64,000 nucleotides of DNA from Massilia aquatica (GCF_011682045.1 NZ_VVIW01000001.1:124001-188000), one strand, 5' to 3'; positions 10,420 through 19,133 are shown, numbered from the stretch's first letter. The notes: a model not told the origin generated them from the sequence alone. Numbers and translations: made by a program.

Positions 10420-11208
10420 ATGGATTTTGACTTCAAGGCGGGCAGTATCCCTATGCTGGTGTCGATGCCGCACGTGGGCACCGACATCCCGGACGATATC
10501 GCGGCGCGCCTCTCGCCCGACGCGCTGGCGCGTCCGGATACCGACTGGCACCTGGCGCAGCTGTATGGCTTCCTGGGCGAGATGGGCGCCTCGACCCTGG
10601 CGGCGCGCTGGTCGCGCTACGTGATCGACCTCAATCGCCCGCCCGAAGACACCAACCTGTATCCGGGTCTGGACACCACCGGGCTGTGTCCGGTCGACAC
10701 CTTCGCCAATACGGCGCTGTACCTGGAAGGCCAGGCGCCCGACGAACACGACGTGCGCGGACGGCTGGTGCGCTACTGGCAGCCCTACCACCGCCAGCTG
10801 CGCTCCGAAATCGACCGCCTGCTGGCGCTGCACGGCAAGGTGGTGCTGTGGGATGCGCATTCGATCGCATCAAGGGTGCCGCGCTTTTTCGAGGGCCGCC
10901 TGCCGGACCTCAATTTCGGCAGCGCCCAGGGCACGTCCTGCGCGCCGGGGCTGGAGCAGGCCGTGGTCGGCGTGGCGCAAACGCAGGACCGTTTTTCGGT
11001 GGCCGTCAATGGCCGCTTCAAGGGCGGCTACATCACGCGCCACTACGGCCAGCCGGACGTCAACGTGCACGCCATCCAGCTGGAGATGTGCCAGGTGCTG
11101 TACATGGACGAAAGCGCGCCGTTCGCCTACCGGCCCGATGTCGCGGCCGCGGTCCAGCCGCTGCTGCGCAAACTGACCGAAGCGGCGGTGGGCTGGGTGC
11201 GCAAGTGA
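10420..11208 (+). CDS. hutG: N-formylglutamate deformylase HutG
   Basis: Last step of the five-step hut route: N-formylglutamate to glutamate plus formate. 262 residues of the FGase family (PF05013), with the conserved blocks SMPHVGTDIP, RYVIDLNRPPED, WDAHSIASRVPRFFEGRLPD and GRFKGGYITRHYG. ATG at 10420 follows AGGTGG. Its stop overlaps the GTG start of hutF (GTGA at 11205-11208). Together with HutF it shows that this organism uses formiminoglutamate deiminase plus deformylase rather than a direct formamide-releasing HutG. Confidence 0.97.
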   Translation: MDFDFKAGSIPMLVSMPHVGTDIPDDIAARLSPDALARPDTDWHLAQLYGFLGEMGASTLAARWSRYVIDLNRPPEDTNLYPGLDTTGLCPVDTFANTALYLEGQAPDEHDVRGRLVRYWQPYHRQLRSEIDRLLALHGKVVLWDAHSIASRVPRFFEGRLPDLNFGSAQGTSCAPGLEQAVVGVAQTQDRFSVAVNGRFKGGYITRHYGQPDVNVHAIQLEMCQVLYMDESAPFAYRPDVAAAVQPLLRKLTEAAVGWVRK

Positions 11209-12590
11209 AGGTGGCCATCAGCGAGCCGCGCGTCCTGTTTGCGCGCCAGGCGTTACTGGCCGATGGCTGGCAGCGTGACGTGCGTCTGGAATGGGATGCC
11301 GGCGGCACGCTGCTGGCGGTCACGCCGGGCGCGCGGCACGAGGACGAGCCGGTGGCGGACATCGTCTTGCCCGGCATGGTCAACCTGCATTCGCACGCCT
11401 TCCAGCGCGCCCTCGGCGGCCTGACCGAAACCGCCGGCGAAGGCCCGGACAGCTTCTGGACCTGGCGCCAGCTGATGTACCGCTTCGCGCGCAACATCAC
11501 GCCGGAGCATATCGAGGCCATCGCCGCGCAGCTGTTCTCGGAATGCCTGCGCCACGGTTACACCTCGGTGTGCGAATTTCATTATGTGCAGCGCGACCAG
11601 GGTGGCGCGATGTATGCGCGTCCGGCGCACACGGCCGAACGCGTGGTCGCCGCCGCGCAGATCACCGGCATCGGCGTGACCATGCTGCCGGTCCTGTACA
11701 GCTACGCCGGCTTCGGCGACAAGCCGCTCGCGCCCGAGCAGCAGCGTTTTCGCACCGATGCCGCCGACGTGCTGCGCATCGTGGAAGCGCTTGAACCTTT
11801 GCGCGGCAGCCAGGTCGAAGTCGGGGTGGCGCCGCATTCGCTGCGCGCGGCCTCGCTGGGCCAGATCCGCGAGGTGCTGGCGGCGCTGCCGGCGGCCCGT
11901 CCGCTGCACATCCACATCGCCGAGCAGCAGGGCGAAGTCGAACAGTGCCTGGCGGCGACCGGCCAGCGCCCGGTGCGCTATTTGATGGACAAGGTGGCGC
12001 TCGACGCGCGCTGGTGCCTGGTGCACGCCACCCACCTCGACCAGGGCGAAGCCGCCGCGCTGGCCGCCAGCGGCGCCGTGGCCGGCCTGTGCCCGACCAC
12101 CGAGGCCAACCTGGGCGACGGCCTGTTTCCGCTCGCGCCTTTCCTGGCGGCGGGCGGGCGCATCGGCATCGGCAGCGACAGCCATGTGTCGCAGTCGCCG
12201 GTGGAGGAATTACGCTGGCTCGAATACGGCCAGCGCCTGCTGCACCAGAAGCGCAACGTGGCGGCGTCGCCAACGCAGCGCCGCGTGGGCGACTTTCTGT
12301 GGCACAGTGCCTTGCAGGGCGGCGCGCTAGCCAGCGGACGCCCGGTCGGCGTGCTGGCGGCGGGCAAACGGGCCGACCTGCTGGTGCTCGACAGCGAGCA
12401 TCCTAATCTGGCCGGCATCGGCGCGGACGATGTGCTGGGCACTGTTGTCTTCTGCGGTAACGACAATCTGGTCAGGGATGTGATGGTGGGCGGCCGCTGG
12501 GTCGTGCGCCATCGCGAGCACATTGCGCAAATGGCGATTGCGCAGCGCTACAAACAGACCATCGCCGAACTGCGCAAGCTACGACCATGA
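11205..12590 (+). CDS. hutF: Formiminoglutamate deiminase HutF
   Basis: Fourth step: hydrolyses N-formimino-L-glutamate to N-formylglutamate and ammonia. 461 residues, amidohydrolase fold: VNLHSHAFQRALGGL (metal-binding HxH; the family's typical HAFQR), WTWRQLMYRF, EFHYVQRDQGG, VAPHSLRAAS, HIHIAEQ and GSDSHVSQS (terminal metal Asp). GTG at 11205 is chosen because it overlaps the hutG stop (GTGA) and gives a normal length; an in-frame upstream extension would run backward through hutG. Its own stop overlaps the hutD start (ATGA). Confidence 0.96.
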   Translation: MKVAISEPRVLFARQALLADGWQRDVRLEWDAGGTLLAVTPGARHEDEPVADIVLPGMVNLHSHAFQRALGGLTETAGEGPDSFWTWRQLMYRFARNITPEHIEAIAAQLFSECLRHGYTSVCEFHYVQRDQGGAMYARPAHTAERVVAAAQITGIGVTMLPVLYSYAGFGDKPLAPEQQRFRTDAADVLRIVEALEPLRGSQVEVGVAPHSLRAASLGQIREVLAALPAARPLHIHIAEQQGEVEQCLAATGQRPVRYLMDKVALDARWCLVHATHLDQGEAAALAASGAVAGLCPTTEANLGDGLFPLAPFLAAGGRIGIGSDSHVSQSPVEELRWLEYGQRLLHQKRNVAASPTQRRVGDFLWHSALQGGALASGRPVGVLAAGKRADLLVLDSEHPNLAGIGADDVLGTVVFCGNDNLVRDVMVGGRWVVRHREHIAQMAIAQRYKQTIAELRKLRP

Positions 12591-13171
12591 CAATCCTGAT
12601 CCCCTACGCCAGCCTGCAAGCGACCCCGTGGAAGAACGGCGGCGGCAGCACCACCGAAATCGCCATCTCGCCCCCTGGCGCGGGGCTCGACTCTTTTGAT
12701 TGGCGCATCAGCCTGGCCACCATCGCGGCAAGCGGGCCGTTCTCGGTCTTCGAGGGCATCGACCGCACCCTGGCGCTGGTCGACGGCCCGGGCGTGACGC
12801 TCGATATCGAGGGCGACGGCCGCTTTGTGCTCGGCGAAGACGAACCGGTGCTCGAATTCGCCGGCGAAGCACAGGTGCTCGCCACCGTCGGCGCGCAGCC
12901 GACCACCGACTTTAACGTCATGACGCGGCGCGCGCGCTGCTCGCACCAACTGGGCAAGCGCAGCCTGTCGGGCATGTCCGGCTTTGCCACGCGCGCCGAC
13001 CTGACCATCCTGTTCCTGGCCGAGGGCGAGAGCCTGGAAGTGAGCAGCGACGACCAGCGCATCGGCATGGTGCGCTACGACGCCATGCTGTTCGATGGCG
13101 ACGCCACCTGGACCCTGGAAGCCGGCCAGGCGACGATCTTCATCGTCGATATCTACTTTCACGAGGACTGA
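12587..13171 (+). CDS. hutD: HutD family cupin protein
   Basis: Protein of 194 residues of the HutD/Ves family (bicupin fold), recognisable by the start segment ATPWKNGGGSTTEIA, then FDWRISLATIAASGPFS and the DFNVMTRR block. HutD is conserved in hut operons; in Pseudomonas fluorescens it is reported to limit excess hut induction, perhaps by binding formylglutamate, but no enzyme activity is established. Start overlaps hutF (ATGA), and hutI starts 3 bp after its stop, so it is coupled to both neighbours. Confidence 0.95.
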   Translation: MTILIPYASLQATPWKNGGGSTTEIAISPPGAGLDSFDWRISLATIAASGPFSVFEGIDRTLALVDGPGVTLDIEGDGRFVLGEDEPVLEFAGEAQVLATVGAQPTTDFNVMTRRARCSHQLGKRSLSGMSGFATRADLTILFLAEGESLEVSSDDQRIGMVRYDAMLFDGDATWTLEAGQATIFIVDIYFHED

Positions 13172-13174
13172 CCG

Positions 13175-14398
13175 ATGACGCTTTGCGACGCGCTCTATAC
13201 CAATGTACACCTGGCCACCATGGAGCAGGGCTACGGCGAACTGCGCGACGGCGCCATTGCGGTAACCAATGGACGGATTGCCTGGCTCGGGCCGCGCGCC
13301 GACGCGCCGCCGGCGACAAGCGTGCACGATGGCGGCGGCTGCTGGCTCACGCCCGGCCTCATCGACTGCCACACCCACATTGTCCACGCCGGCAACCGCA
13401 GCGACGAATTCGAAGCGCGCCTGAACGGCGCCACCTATGAAGACATCGCCAACGCCGGCGGCGGCATCATGTCCACCGTGCGCGCCACCCGCGCCGCCTC
13501 CGAAGACGAGCTGCTGCGCCAGAGCCTGCCGCGCGTGGCAAGCCTGCTGGCCGAAGGCGTGACCACGCTCGAAATCAAGTCCGGCTACGGCCTCACCCTG
13601 GACGACGAGGCCAAGATGCTGCGCGCGGCGCGCCGCGTGGCGCAGGTGCTGCCGGTTAGCGTGTCGGCCACGTTCCTGGGCGCGCACGCGCTGCCGCCCG
13701 AATTTGCCGGCCGCGCCGACGATTATGTGGACGAGATCTGCCAGCGCATGTTGCCGCAACTGGCAGCCCTGGGCCTGGCCGACGCGGTCGACGCCTTTTG
13801 CGAGCGCATCGGCTTCACCACTGCCCAGACCGAGCGCATTTTCGAGGCGGCGCGGCGCCACGGCATGCCGGTCAAGCTGCATGCGGAGCAGTTGTCGGAC
13901 CAGGGCGGGGCCGAACTGGTGGCGCGCTTCGGCGGCCTGTCGGCCGATCACCTGGAGCATCTGAGCCTGGCGGGCATCGACGCCATGGCGGCGTCCGGCA
14001 CGGTGGCGGTGCTGCTGCCGGGCGCTTACTACTTCCTGCGCGATACCGTGCAGCCGCCCGTGACGGCGCTGCGCGCGGCCGGCGTGCCGATGGCGGTGGC
14101 CACCGACTGCAATCCCGGCACCTCGCCGATGACCTCGATCCTGCTGGCGATGAACATGGCCTGCACCCTGTGGCGCCTCACGCCCCGGGAAGCGCTGGCC
14201 GGCGCCACCATCCACGCCGCGCGCGCGCTTGGCCTGGAGGCGGAGATCGGCTCGCTGGCGCCCGGTAAGCGCGCCGATTTCGCGCTGTGGGACATCGCGC
14301 GCCCGGCCGACCTGTCATACGCGATCGGCTTTAACCCCTGCCGCGCTGTCGTCAATGCGGGCGTGCTGCGCAAACCGGTGGTAAGCTTGCCCGATTAA
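13175..14398 (+). CDS. hutI: Imidazolonepropionase HutI
   Basis: Third enzyme: opens the imidazolone ring of 4-imidazolone-5-propionate to N-formimino-glutamate. 407 residues. Metal-site motifs [19 protein letters not shown] (HxH), [25 protein letters not shown] and [11 protein letters not shown] are all intact. Last core gene of the hut operon. No clear terminator separates it from the transporter gene 18 bp downstream. Confidence 0.98.
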   Translation: MTLCDALYTNVHLATMEQGYGELRDGAIAVTNGRIAWLGPRADAPPATSVHDGGGCWLTPGLIDCHTHIVHAGNRSDEFEARLNGATYEDIANAGGGIMSTVRATRAASEDELLRQSLPRVASLLAEGVTTLEIKSGYGLTLDDEAKMLRAARRVAQVLPVSVSATFLGAHALPPEFAGRADDYVDEICQRMLPQLAALGLADAVDAFCERIGFTTAQTERIFEAARRHGMPVKLHAEQLSDQGGAELVARFGGLSADHLEHLSLAGIDAMAASGTVAVLLPGAYYFLRDTVQPPVTALRAAGVPMAVATDCNPGTSPMTSILLAMNMACTLWRLTPREALAGATIHAARALGLEAEIGSLAPGKRADFALWDIARPADLSYAIGFNPCRAVVNAGVLRKPVVSLPD

Positions 14399-14416
14399 TT
14401 TTGTCGGGAGAGTGCC

Positions 14417-15934
14417 GTGCGCACCTTTTTTGCCACGGCCTTGCGGTCGCTATCCATCTTTACGCTCCTCGTCGGGGGCGCCGCCACGGCGGCCGGCGGC
14501 GACGCCCTGCGCGTCGGGTCCAAGCGCTTTACCGAGTCGTACATCCTGGGCGAAGTGCTGACCCAGACTGCGAACGCGCAAGGCAAGGCCGAACACCGCC
14601 AGGGCCTGGGCAATACGGCCATCGTGCTGGCCGCGCTGCAGGCCGGCAGCATCGACGTGTACCCCGAATATATGGGCACGATCGACCTCGAAATCCTCAA
14701 GAACGCCAGCGCCAGTTCGCTCGACGAGATGCGCGCCGCTTTGAAACCCATGGGCCTGGGCGTGGCGGTGCCGCTCGGGTTTAATAATACCTACGCGTTG
14801 GCCATGCGCGCCGACAGCAAGGATGTCGCGAGCCTGTCCGACCTGGCGCGCCAGCCGGGGCTCAAGCTGGGCCTGTCGCACGAATTCATCGGCCGCGCCG
14901 ACGGCTGGCCGGGCCTCAGGCAGCGCTATGGCTTGCCGCACACCCCGCGCGGGCTCGATCACGGCATCGCCTACGAAGCCCTGGCGCAGCGCCAGGTCGA
15001 CCTGATCGACATCTACTCGACCGACGCCAAGATCCGTCAATACGGCCTGCGCGTGCTCAAGGACGACCTGGGCTATTTTCCACGCTACGACGCCATGCTG
15101 TTGTACCGGCTCGACGCGCCGCAGCGCTTCCCGACGCAGTGGGCCGCCATCGCCAGGCTGGAAGGGCGCATCAGCGCCGAACAGATGATCGCCATGAACG
15201 CGCAGGTCGAACTGGAAGGGAAGAGTTTTGCCGCCGTGGCGAAGAACTGGCTGACCCCGGCCAGCGCTGTGCAAGGTCCTGCGCAAGGTCCCGCGCAAGG
15301 TCCTGCACGCCTTGGGCTGATGGCCAAAATGTTCGACGCCAGCCTGTGGACCCTGACGCGCCAGCACGTGCTGCTGGTGCTGGCGTCCGTCATCCTGGCC
15401 TGCCTGGTCGGCATTCCGCTCGGGATCGTGGCCGCCTTTGCGCCGCGCCTGCGCCAAACGGTGCTGGCGCTGGCCGGGGTGCTGCAAACGGTGCCGTCGC
15501 TGGCCTTGCTGGCGATCCTGATTCCGGTGCTGGGCATGATCGGCACCGTGCCGGCTTTGGTCGCCCTGTTTGTGTACGCGCTGCTGCCGATCGTGCGCAA
15601 TACCTGCACTGGCCTTTTGGGCGTGCCACAGGGCTTGCGCACGGCGGCGCAGGCGCTGGGACTGGGCCGGCGCGCCACCTTGATCGATGTCGAGCTGCCG
15701 CTGGCGCTGCCGGTGATCCTGGCGGGCATCAAGACGGCGGCGGTGATGAGCGTGGGCACGGCGACGATCGCGGCCTTTATCGGCGCGGGCGGCTTTGGCG
15801 AGCGCATCACGATTGGCCTCGCGCTCAACGATAACGATATGTTGCTGGCTGGGGCGATTCCGGCGGCGCTGCTGGCCTTGCTGACGCAGGGCCTGTTTGA
15901 AGCAGGAGAACGCTTGATTGCGCGCCGCAATTAG
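14417..15934 (+). CDS. Fused OpuB-type glycine betaine/choline binding protein and permease
   Basis: Single 505-residue polypeptide: signal peptide, then an OpuAC/YehZ-like binding domain (about 25-285; VGSKRFTESYILGE, NTAIVLAALQAGSIDVYPEY), a Gln-Gly-Pro-Ala repeat linker (286-297), and an OpuAB/YehW-type permease (about 310-500; LQTVPSLALLAILIP and the EAA-like loop GLRTAAQALGLGRRATLIDVELPLALP). Fused binding-permease proteins are known for the osmoprotectant/choline importer family. No ATPase gene is adjacent, so an ATP-binding partner must be elsewhere. GTG at 14417 follows GGGAG by 6 nt. Position right after hutI suggests co-expression with hut; histidine or urocanate-related uptake is possible but choline/betaine is the better family-based guess. 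Confidence 0.88.
   Translation: MRTFFATALRSLSIFTLLVGGAATAAGGDALRVGSKRFTESYILGEVLTQTANAQGKAEHRQGLGNTAIVLAALQAGSIDVYPEYMGTIDLEILKNASASSLDEMRAALKPMGLGVAVPLGFNNTYALAMRADSKDVASLSDLARQPGLKLGLSHEFIGRADGWPGLRQRYGLPHTPRGLDHGIAYEALAQRQVDLIDIYSTDAKIRQYGLRVLKDDLGYFPRYDAMLLYRLDAPQRFPTQWAAIARLEGRISAEQMIAMNAQVELEGKSFAAVAKNWLTPASAVQGPAQGPAQGPARLGLMAKMFDASLWTLTRQHVLLVLASVILACLVGIPLGIVAAFAPRLRQTVLALAGVLQTVPSLALLAILIPVLGMIGTVPALVALFVYALLPIVRNTCTGLLGVPQGLRTAAQALGLGRRATLIDVELPLALPVILAGIKTAAVMSVGTATIAAFIGAGGFGERITIGLALNDNDMLLAGAIPAALLALLTQGLFEAGERLIARRN
15272..15307 (+). repeat. Three tandem 12-bp units encoding a QGPA linker
   Basis: Three consecutive 12-bp units (CAAGGTCCTGCG and two variants with one change each) encode Gln-Gly-Pro-Ala three times between the binding domain and the permease of the fused transporter. 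They look like a slippage-expanded flexible linker. Confidence 0.85.
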
Positions 15935-16003
15935 TGTTGCGGGCTTGTTCCATCAGCGCTGCGGCTTGCGCGGCGTCAAATGCGAAGAATCTCAGAGGGT
16001 AAT

Positions 16004-16047
16004 AATTGCTTACAACACCTTACGTATCTAAACAGAGGTAAGCAATT
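16004..16047. repeat. 10-bp inverted repeat in the gap after the transporter gene
   Basis: AATTGCTTAC (16004-16013) and its exact complement GTAAGCAATT (16038-16047) are separated by 24 nt. It sits 70 bp after the transporter stop, inside an AT-richer stretch with no ORF. It could be a protein-binding site or the 5' stem of a small RNA. Confidence 0.6.
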
Positions 16048-16170
16048 GTAAAGGCCCGCCCAATCGTTGCAAGCGGCAACTATAGTGAAGCCGTAGATTG
16101 TCTCCAGTCTCCCCTCCCCATTCTAAACAAATGGGTTTGCCCACGGTGATGTTATCCCGTGGGCTTTTTC
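16048..16170 (+). ncRNA. Candidate C-rich small RNA ending at an intrinsic terminator
   Basis: This 240-bp gap (15935-16174) has no convincing gene. Near its end a C-rich tract, CTCCCCTCCCC (16109-16119), is complementary to Shine-Dalgarno sequences, and 20 nt later comes a strong terminator hairpin (16139-16169). C-rich single-stranded loops before a terminator are the pattern of anti-Shine-Dalgarno small RNAs. No clear promoter was identified, so the 5' end given here is arbitrary; it could equally be the 3' UTR of the transporter gene. Confidence 0.3.
16139..16169 (+). terminator. Intrinsic terminator
   Basis: Stem GCCCACGG (16139-16146) pairs with CCGTGGGC (16157-16164), followed by five T. 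It ends transcription from the transporter side, just before the convergent acetyltransferase gene. Confidence 0.88.
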
Positions 16171-16174
16171 TTTT

Positions 16175-16666
16175 TCAGGCCGCCGCCAGCTTGGCCAGCG
16201 CCTCGCCGTCGACGCGGCAGATGCGCCAGTCCGGCAAGATCTGCGCACCGACGTTCTTGTAAAAGTTGATGGCATTCTCGTTCCAGTCCAGCACCGACCA
16301 CTCGAAACGCCCGCACTGCCGTTCGACCGCCAGTTGCGCCAGCGCGGCCAGCATCTGCTTGCCGTAGCCCTTGCCGCGATGGACTTGTTTGACGTACAGG
16401 TCTTCCAGGTACAGGCCCTTGCGCGTGAGGAAGGTGGAAAAATTGTGGAAGAACAAGGCGAAACAGGCGACCTCGCCATCTTCCTCGCCGACCAGCGCTT
16501 CGCACGATGGATGCGGGCCGAATAGCGCATCGTGCAACTGCGCTTCGGTGGCCACGACCAGGTGCTCGAGTTTTTCGAACACGGCCAGCTCGACAATCAT
16601 GCCGTAAATGTGGGCAACGTCGGACGGCTGCGCCGGGCGGATGGTAAAAGTGTGATCGGTCGTCAT
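16175..16666 (-). CDS. GNAT family N-acetyltransferase (diamine/thialysine acetyltransferase-like)
   Basis: Protein of 163 residues with the GNAT fold. Residues IRPAQPSDVAHIYGMI begin the fold; FEKLEHLVVATEAQL and FLTRKGLYLEDLYVK are typical of the spermidine/spermine and thialysine acetyltransferase branch; the acetyl-CoA loop is HRGKGYGKQML, and DWNENAINFYKNVGAQ is the C-terminal motif. It probably acetylates a polyamine or amino-acid-like amine. The start MTTDHTF at 16666 overlaps the stop of the upstream DMT transporter gene (ATGA), so a longer frame into that gene is rejected. The pair form an operon. Confidence 0.9.
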   Translation of the reverse strand: MTTDHTFTIRPAQPSDVAHIYGMIVELAVFEKLEHLVVATEAQLHDALFGPHPSCEALVGEEDGEVACFALFFHNFSTFLTRKGLYLEDLYVKQVHRGKGYGKQMLAALAQLAVERQCGRFEWSVLDWNENAINFYKNVGAQILPDWRICRVDGEALAKLAAA

Positions 16667-17625
16667 GGAACCTCGGGAATGGCGGCCAGGCTTGCTGCTG
16701 GCGCGGGTTGGGGTGAAGGGGAAGGGGCCGACGCTGCGGCAGGCGCGCGCAGTGCCCACGCCACGCTGGCCAGGCAGACGGCCATGCCCAGCCATTCGAC
16801 CGGACCCGGGCGGTAATGTTCAAGCTGGATCGACAGCAGCACGGAAATGACGGGCGTGACCACGCCGATGTACACGGCTTTCGCCGAGCCGATGCGGTTG
16901 ATCAGGGTGAAGTAGGCGTTGAAGGCGATCACCGAACCGAACAGCGACAGGTACAGCAGCGCCATCCAGTAGCGCGGCGCGCGCGGCAGTACGAATGGCT
17001 GGCCGGTGGCGAGCGCCCAGGCGACCACCATCGCGGTGCCCCAGAACATCGACCAGGCCATGGTCAGCATGAGGTTCGATGATTGTTCGCGCACTTTGGC
17101 GACCACCACCGTGCCGGCCGAGCTGGCAATGGTGGCGACCAGCGCCAGGATCAGGCCGAGCAGGAAATGGCCGGTGCCGCCGCCGGCGATTTCTTTCCAG
17201 GCGCCCGCGATTGAGTTGTAGAACAGCATCGTCACGCCGACAACGGAAATCATGCCCGCCGCCCAGGTGCGCCAGGAAATCGGCGTGCCGAACGCGATGC
17301 GGCTGCAGATCGGGGTCCAGAACACCATCAGCGCGAACAGCACCGCCACCAGGCCCGACACCAAATATTGCTCGGAACCATAAGTGCACACGTAGGACAG
17401 GGCGAAGGTGAAAAACCCTTGCAGCATCACCCAGCGCTGGGCGCGCCATGGCAGGCGCAGCTTGTCGCCGCGCAGCAGGCACCAGGTGAACAGGGTGGCC
17501 GAGGCCAGCCCGAAGCGGTACACCACCGACACCGCCGGCGCGACTTCGCCCAGCTGCAAGGTAATGGCAAAAAAGGTGGAGCCCCAGATCAGGGCCGCGA
17601 TCGCGAAGAGGAGTGGAGATGACAT
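16663..17625 (-). CDS. EamA/DMT family transporter
   Basis: Hydrophobic 320-residue protein with about ten membrane helices and two EamA repeats (starts LFAIAALIWGSTFFAI; second repeat around FLLGLILALVATIASSAGTV). Typical of inner-membrane drug/metabolite exporters; substrate unknown. The family landmark GSVIAFNAYFTLINRIGSAKA is near the end. The C-terminal tail is a Pro/Ala/Ser-rich extension. ATGA overlap with the following acetyltransferase suggests a shared role, perhaps detoxification of an amine. Confidence 0.92.
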   Translation of the reverse strand: MSSPLLFAIAALIWGSTFFAITLQLGEVAPAVSVVYRFGLASATLFTWCLLRGDKLRLPWRAQRWVMLQGFFTFALSYVCTYGSEQYLVSGLVAVLFALMVFWTPICSRIAFGTPISWRTWAAGMISVVGVTMLFYNSIAGAWKEIAGGGTGHFLLGLILALVATIASSAGTVVVAKVREQSSNLMLTMAWSMFWGTAMVVAWALATGQPFVLPRAPRYWMALLYLSLFGSVIAFNAYFTLINRIGSAKAVYIGVVTPVISVLLSIQLEHYRPGPVEWLGMAVCLASVAWALRAPAAASAPSPSPQPAPAASLAAIPEVP

Positions 17626-17696
17626 GCGGAAAGTATACGGTGATTCGGAACTTTCTGCCGGTCATCCTCAATTCGCCATCGGGCGCGGAAAAATGC

Positions 17697-18143
17697 CTAC
17701 CAGGCCAGGTTGAGGCGCCGGTACAGGAAGCTCAGCACGAACAGCGGGCCAATCAGCAGGAAGCGCAGGTCGTCAAAGAACGATGGCTTTTTGCCCTCGA
17801 TCTTGTGGCCGATAAACTGTCCGATCCAGGCCAGTACGAAGATCGCCAGCGAGAGCGGCAGCACGGTGGCCGGCGGCATCAGGCTGAGCAGCCCGAGCAT
17901 CAGGGCCGACATCGCCAGCATGCCGGCCGCAAACGGCTTCGATAACTGGAAGTAATAGCACAGCGACAGCACAGTAACGGCCACGGCAGCGAACGGGTGG
18001 ACCCACCAGATAATGCCGAGCAGGGTGAACACGATCACCGGCACGCAGACGAAGTGAATCAGCTCGTTGGTGTGGTTCAGGTGGCTTTCGCTGTATTTGG
18101 CGAGCAAGGTATCGATGGCGCGCGGCTGGGAAGCTTGGTCCAT
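17697..18143 (-). CDS. DUF962/Mpo1-like membrane protein
   Basis: 148 residues, four predicted membrane helices. The N-terminal YSESHLNHTNELIHFVCVP (conserved His of SHxNxxN) and the C-terminal FIGHKIEGKKPSFFDDLRFL are the diagnostic DUF962 motifs. The yeast relative Mpo1 is an iron-dependent dioxygenase that alpha-oxidises 2-hydroxy fatty acids; the bacterial role is not established. Divergent from the DNA glycosylase gene at 18223. Confidence 0.9.
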   Translation of the reverse strand: MDQASQPRAIDTLLAKYSESHLNHTNELIHFVCVPVIVFTLLGIIWWVHPFAAVAVTVLSLCYYFQLSKPFAAGMLAMSALMLGLLSLMPPATVLPLSLAIFVLAWIGQFIGHKIEGKKPSFFDDLRFLLIGPLFVLSFLYRRLNLAW

Positions 18144-18222
18144 GGGAGTCTCCGGATTTTGTTGTTGTGGTTGGCTTGCCGGACGATTCTACACCTCTCT
18201 TGCGGCCTGCTAGAATCGCGCC

Positions 18223-18780
18223 ATGAACGATTTTCAGCCTGCCAATGTCGAAGCCGATGGCGATGCGCTCAAGCGCTGTTTTGCGCCGGTGGCCGATGCC
18301 AACACCCGTATTCTTGTGCTCGGCAGCCTGCCGGGCGAACGCTCGCTCGCGCAGCAGCAATATTATGGCAATCGCCAGAACCGCTTCTGGGCCTTGATGT
18401 CGGAAGTCACCGGCGTCGACCTGGTGGCGCGCGATTACGAGGCGCGCCTGGCGGCCTTGCTGGCGCACGGCATCGGCCTGTGGGACGTGGTGGCGCAAGC
18501 CCGCCGCGAGGGCAGTCTCGACAGCCAGATTCGCGGCCATGTGGGCAACGACCTGGCGGGGCTGGTGCTGAGCCTGCCGCAGCTGACGACGATTGCTTTC
18601 AATGGCGGCACGGCGGCGCGCCTGGGCATCAAGGCGCTGGGCGACCTGGCGCAGCGCTATCGCATCGTCAACCTGCCGTCGAGCAGTCCGGCGTACACGG
18701 CGCCGTATGCGGAGAAATTGCTGGTGTGGCGGACGCTGGAAGATGATGTGACTCGCCCGGCCAGCAGCAGCCTGAAATAA
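18223..18780 (+). CDS. Hypoxanthine-DNA glycosylase (UDG superfamily, family 6)
   Basis: 185 residues. Motif 1 LVLGSLPGERSLAQQQYYGNRQNRFW and motif 2 LPSSSPAYT match DNA-deoxyinosine glycosylases of the uracil-DNA glycosylase superfamily, which remove deaminated adenine. GLWDVVAQARREGSLDSQI is also typical. The last few codons overlap, on the other strand, the frame of a broken vapC gene; the C-terminal tail after WRTLEDDV is short and may have been acquired in that rearrangement. Confidence 0.9.
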   Translation: MNDFQPANVEADGDALKRCFAPVADANTRILVLGSLPGERSLAQQQYYGNRQNRFWALMSEVTGVDLVARDYEARLAALLAHGIGLWDVVAQARREGSLDSQIRGHVGNDLAGLVLSLPQLTTIAFNGGTAARLGIKALGDLAQRYRIVNLPSSSPAYTAPYAEKLLVWRTLEDDVTRPASSSLK

Positions 18781-18812
18781 TCAATCCACACGCTTGAATC
18801 GACCAGCGTCAC
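18768..18812 (-). pseudogene. vapC toxin remnant (N-terminal codons only)
   Basis: Immediately after vapB, GTG at 18812 overlaps its stop (GTGA), and the frame reads VTLVDSSVWIDYFR, the standard start of VapC PIN-domain ribonucleases with the first catalytic Asp. After about 14 codons it runs antisense into the 3' end of the glycosylase gene and no further PIN motifs appear. The toxin body has therefore been deleted. Confidence 0.75.
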
Positions 18813-19003
18813 CGGTCAGTCCGTATGGCATCGAGGTCGCCTTCCCACATCAGCTTCCCGCGAAGTTGACGTATTTTTTCCTGTTGATGAAGGCGTAGAA
18901 TCGTTCGTAATCCTGGTTCCACCACCTCACGTTTGGTCTTCAGTCCGGTCAACTGGAGCGTTTCCTCCAACAACTTTTCATCAATCAAAATGCTCGTTCG
19001 CAT
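18809..19003 (-). CDS. vapB: VapB-type antitoxin, toxin partner lost
   Basis: 64 residues, MRTSILIDEKLLEETLQLTG then LKTKREVVEPGLRTILRL, the pattern of the DUF2191/VapB antitoxin family: a short DNA-binding N-terminus and a C-terminal LRGKLMWEGDLDAIR segment that would wrap the toxin. Its vapC is a remnant of about 14 codons, so this is an orphan antitoxin. An inverted repeat operator lies 18-38 bp upstream. It may still repress itself or neutralise a related VapC elsewhere. Confidence 0.85.
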   Translation of the reverse strand: MRTSILIDEKLLEETLQLTGLKTKREVVEPGLRTILRLHQQEKIRQLRGKLMWEGDLDAIRTDR

Positions 19004-19020
19004 GATGGTCTCGCTTGATC

Positions 19021-19041
19021 AGGTCTACCTATGCTAGACCT
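19021..19041. promoter_or_regulatory. Candidate VapB operator
   Basis: Perfect inverted repeat AGGTCTA-7-TAGACCT, 18-38 bp upstream of vapB. Position and symmetry fit autoregulation by a dimeric antitoxin. Confidence 0.6.
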
Positions 19042-19133
19042 GAGTGGCACGCGCCGCAATGGCGTTTCGCTCTTACGTGTCGCGCCACAATACCACTTAT
19101 GCAATTTGCATTAACCATAGAATAATATTTATC

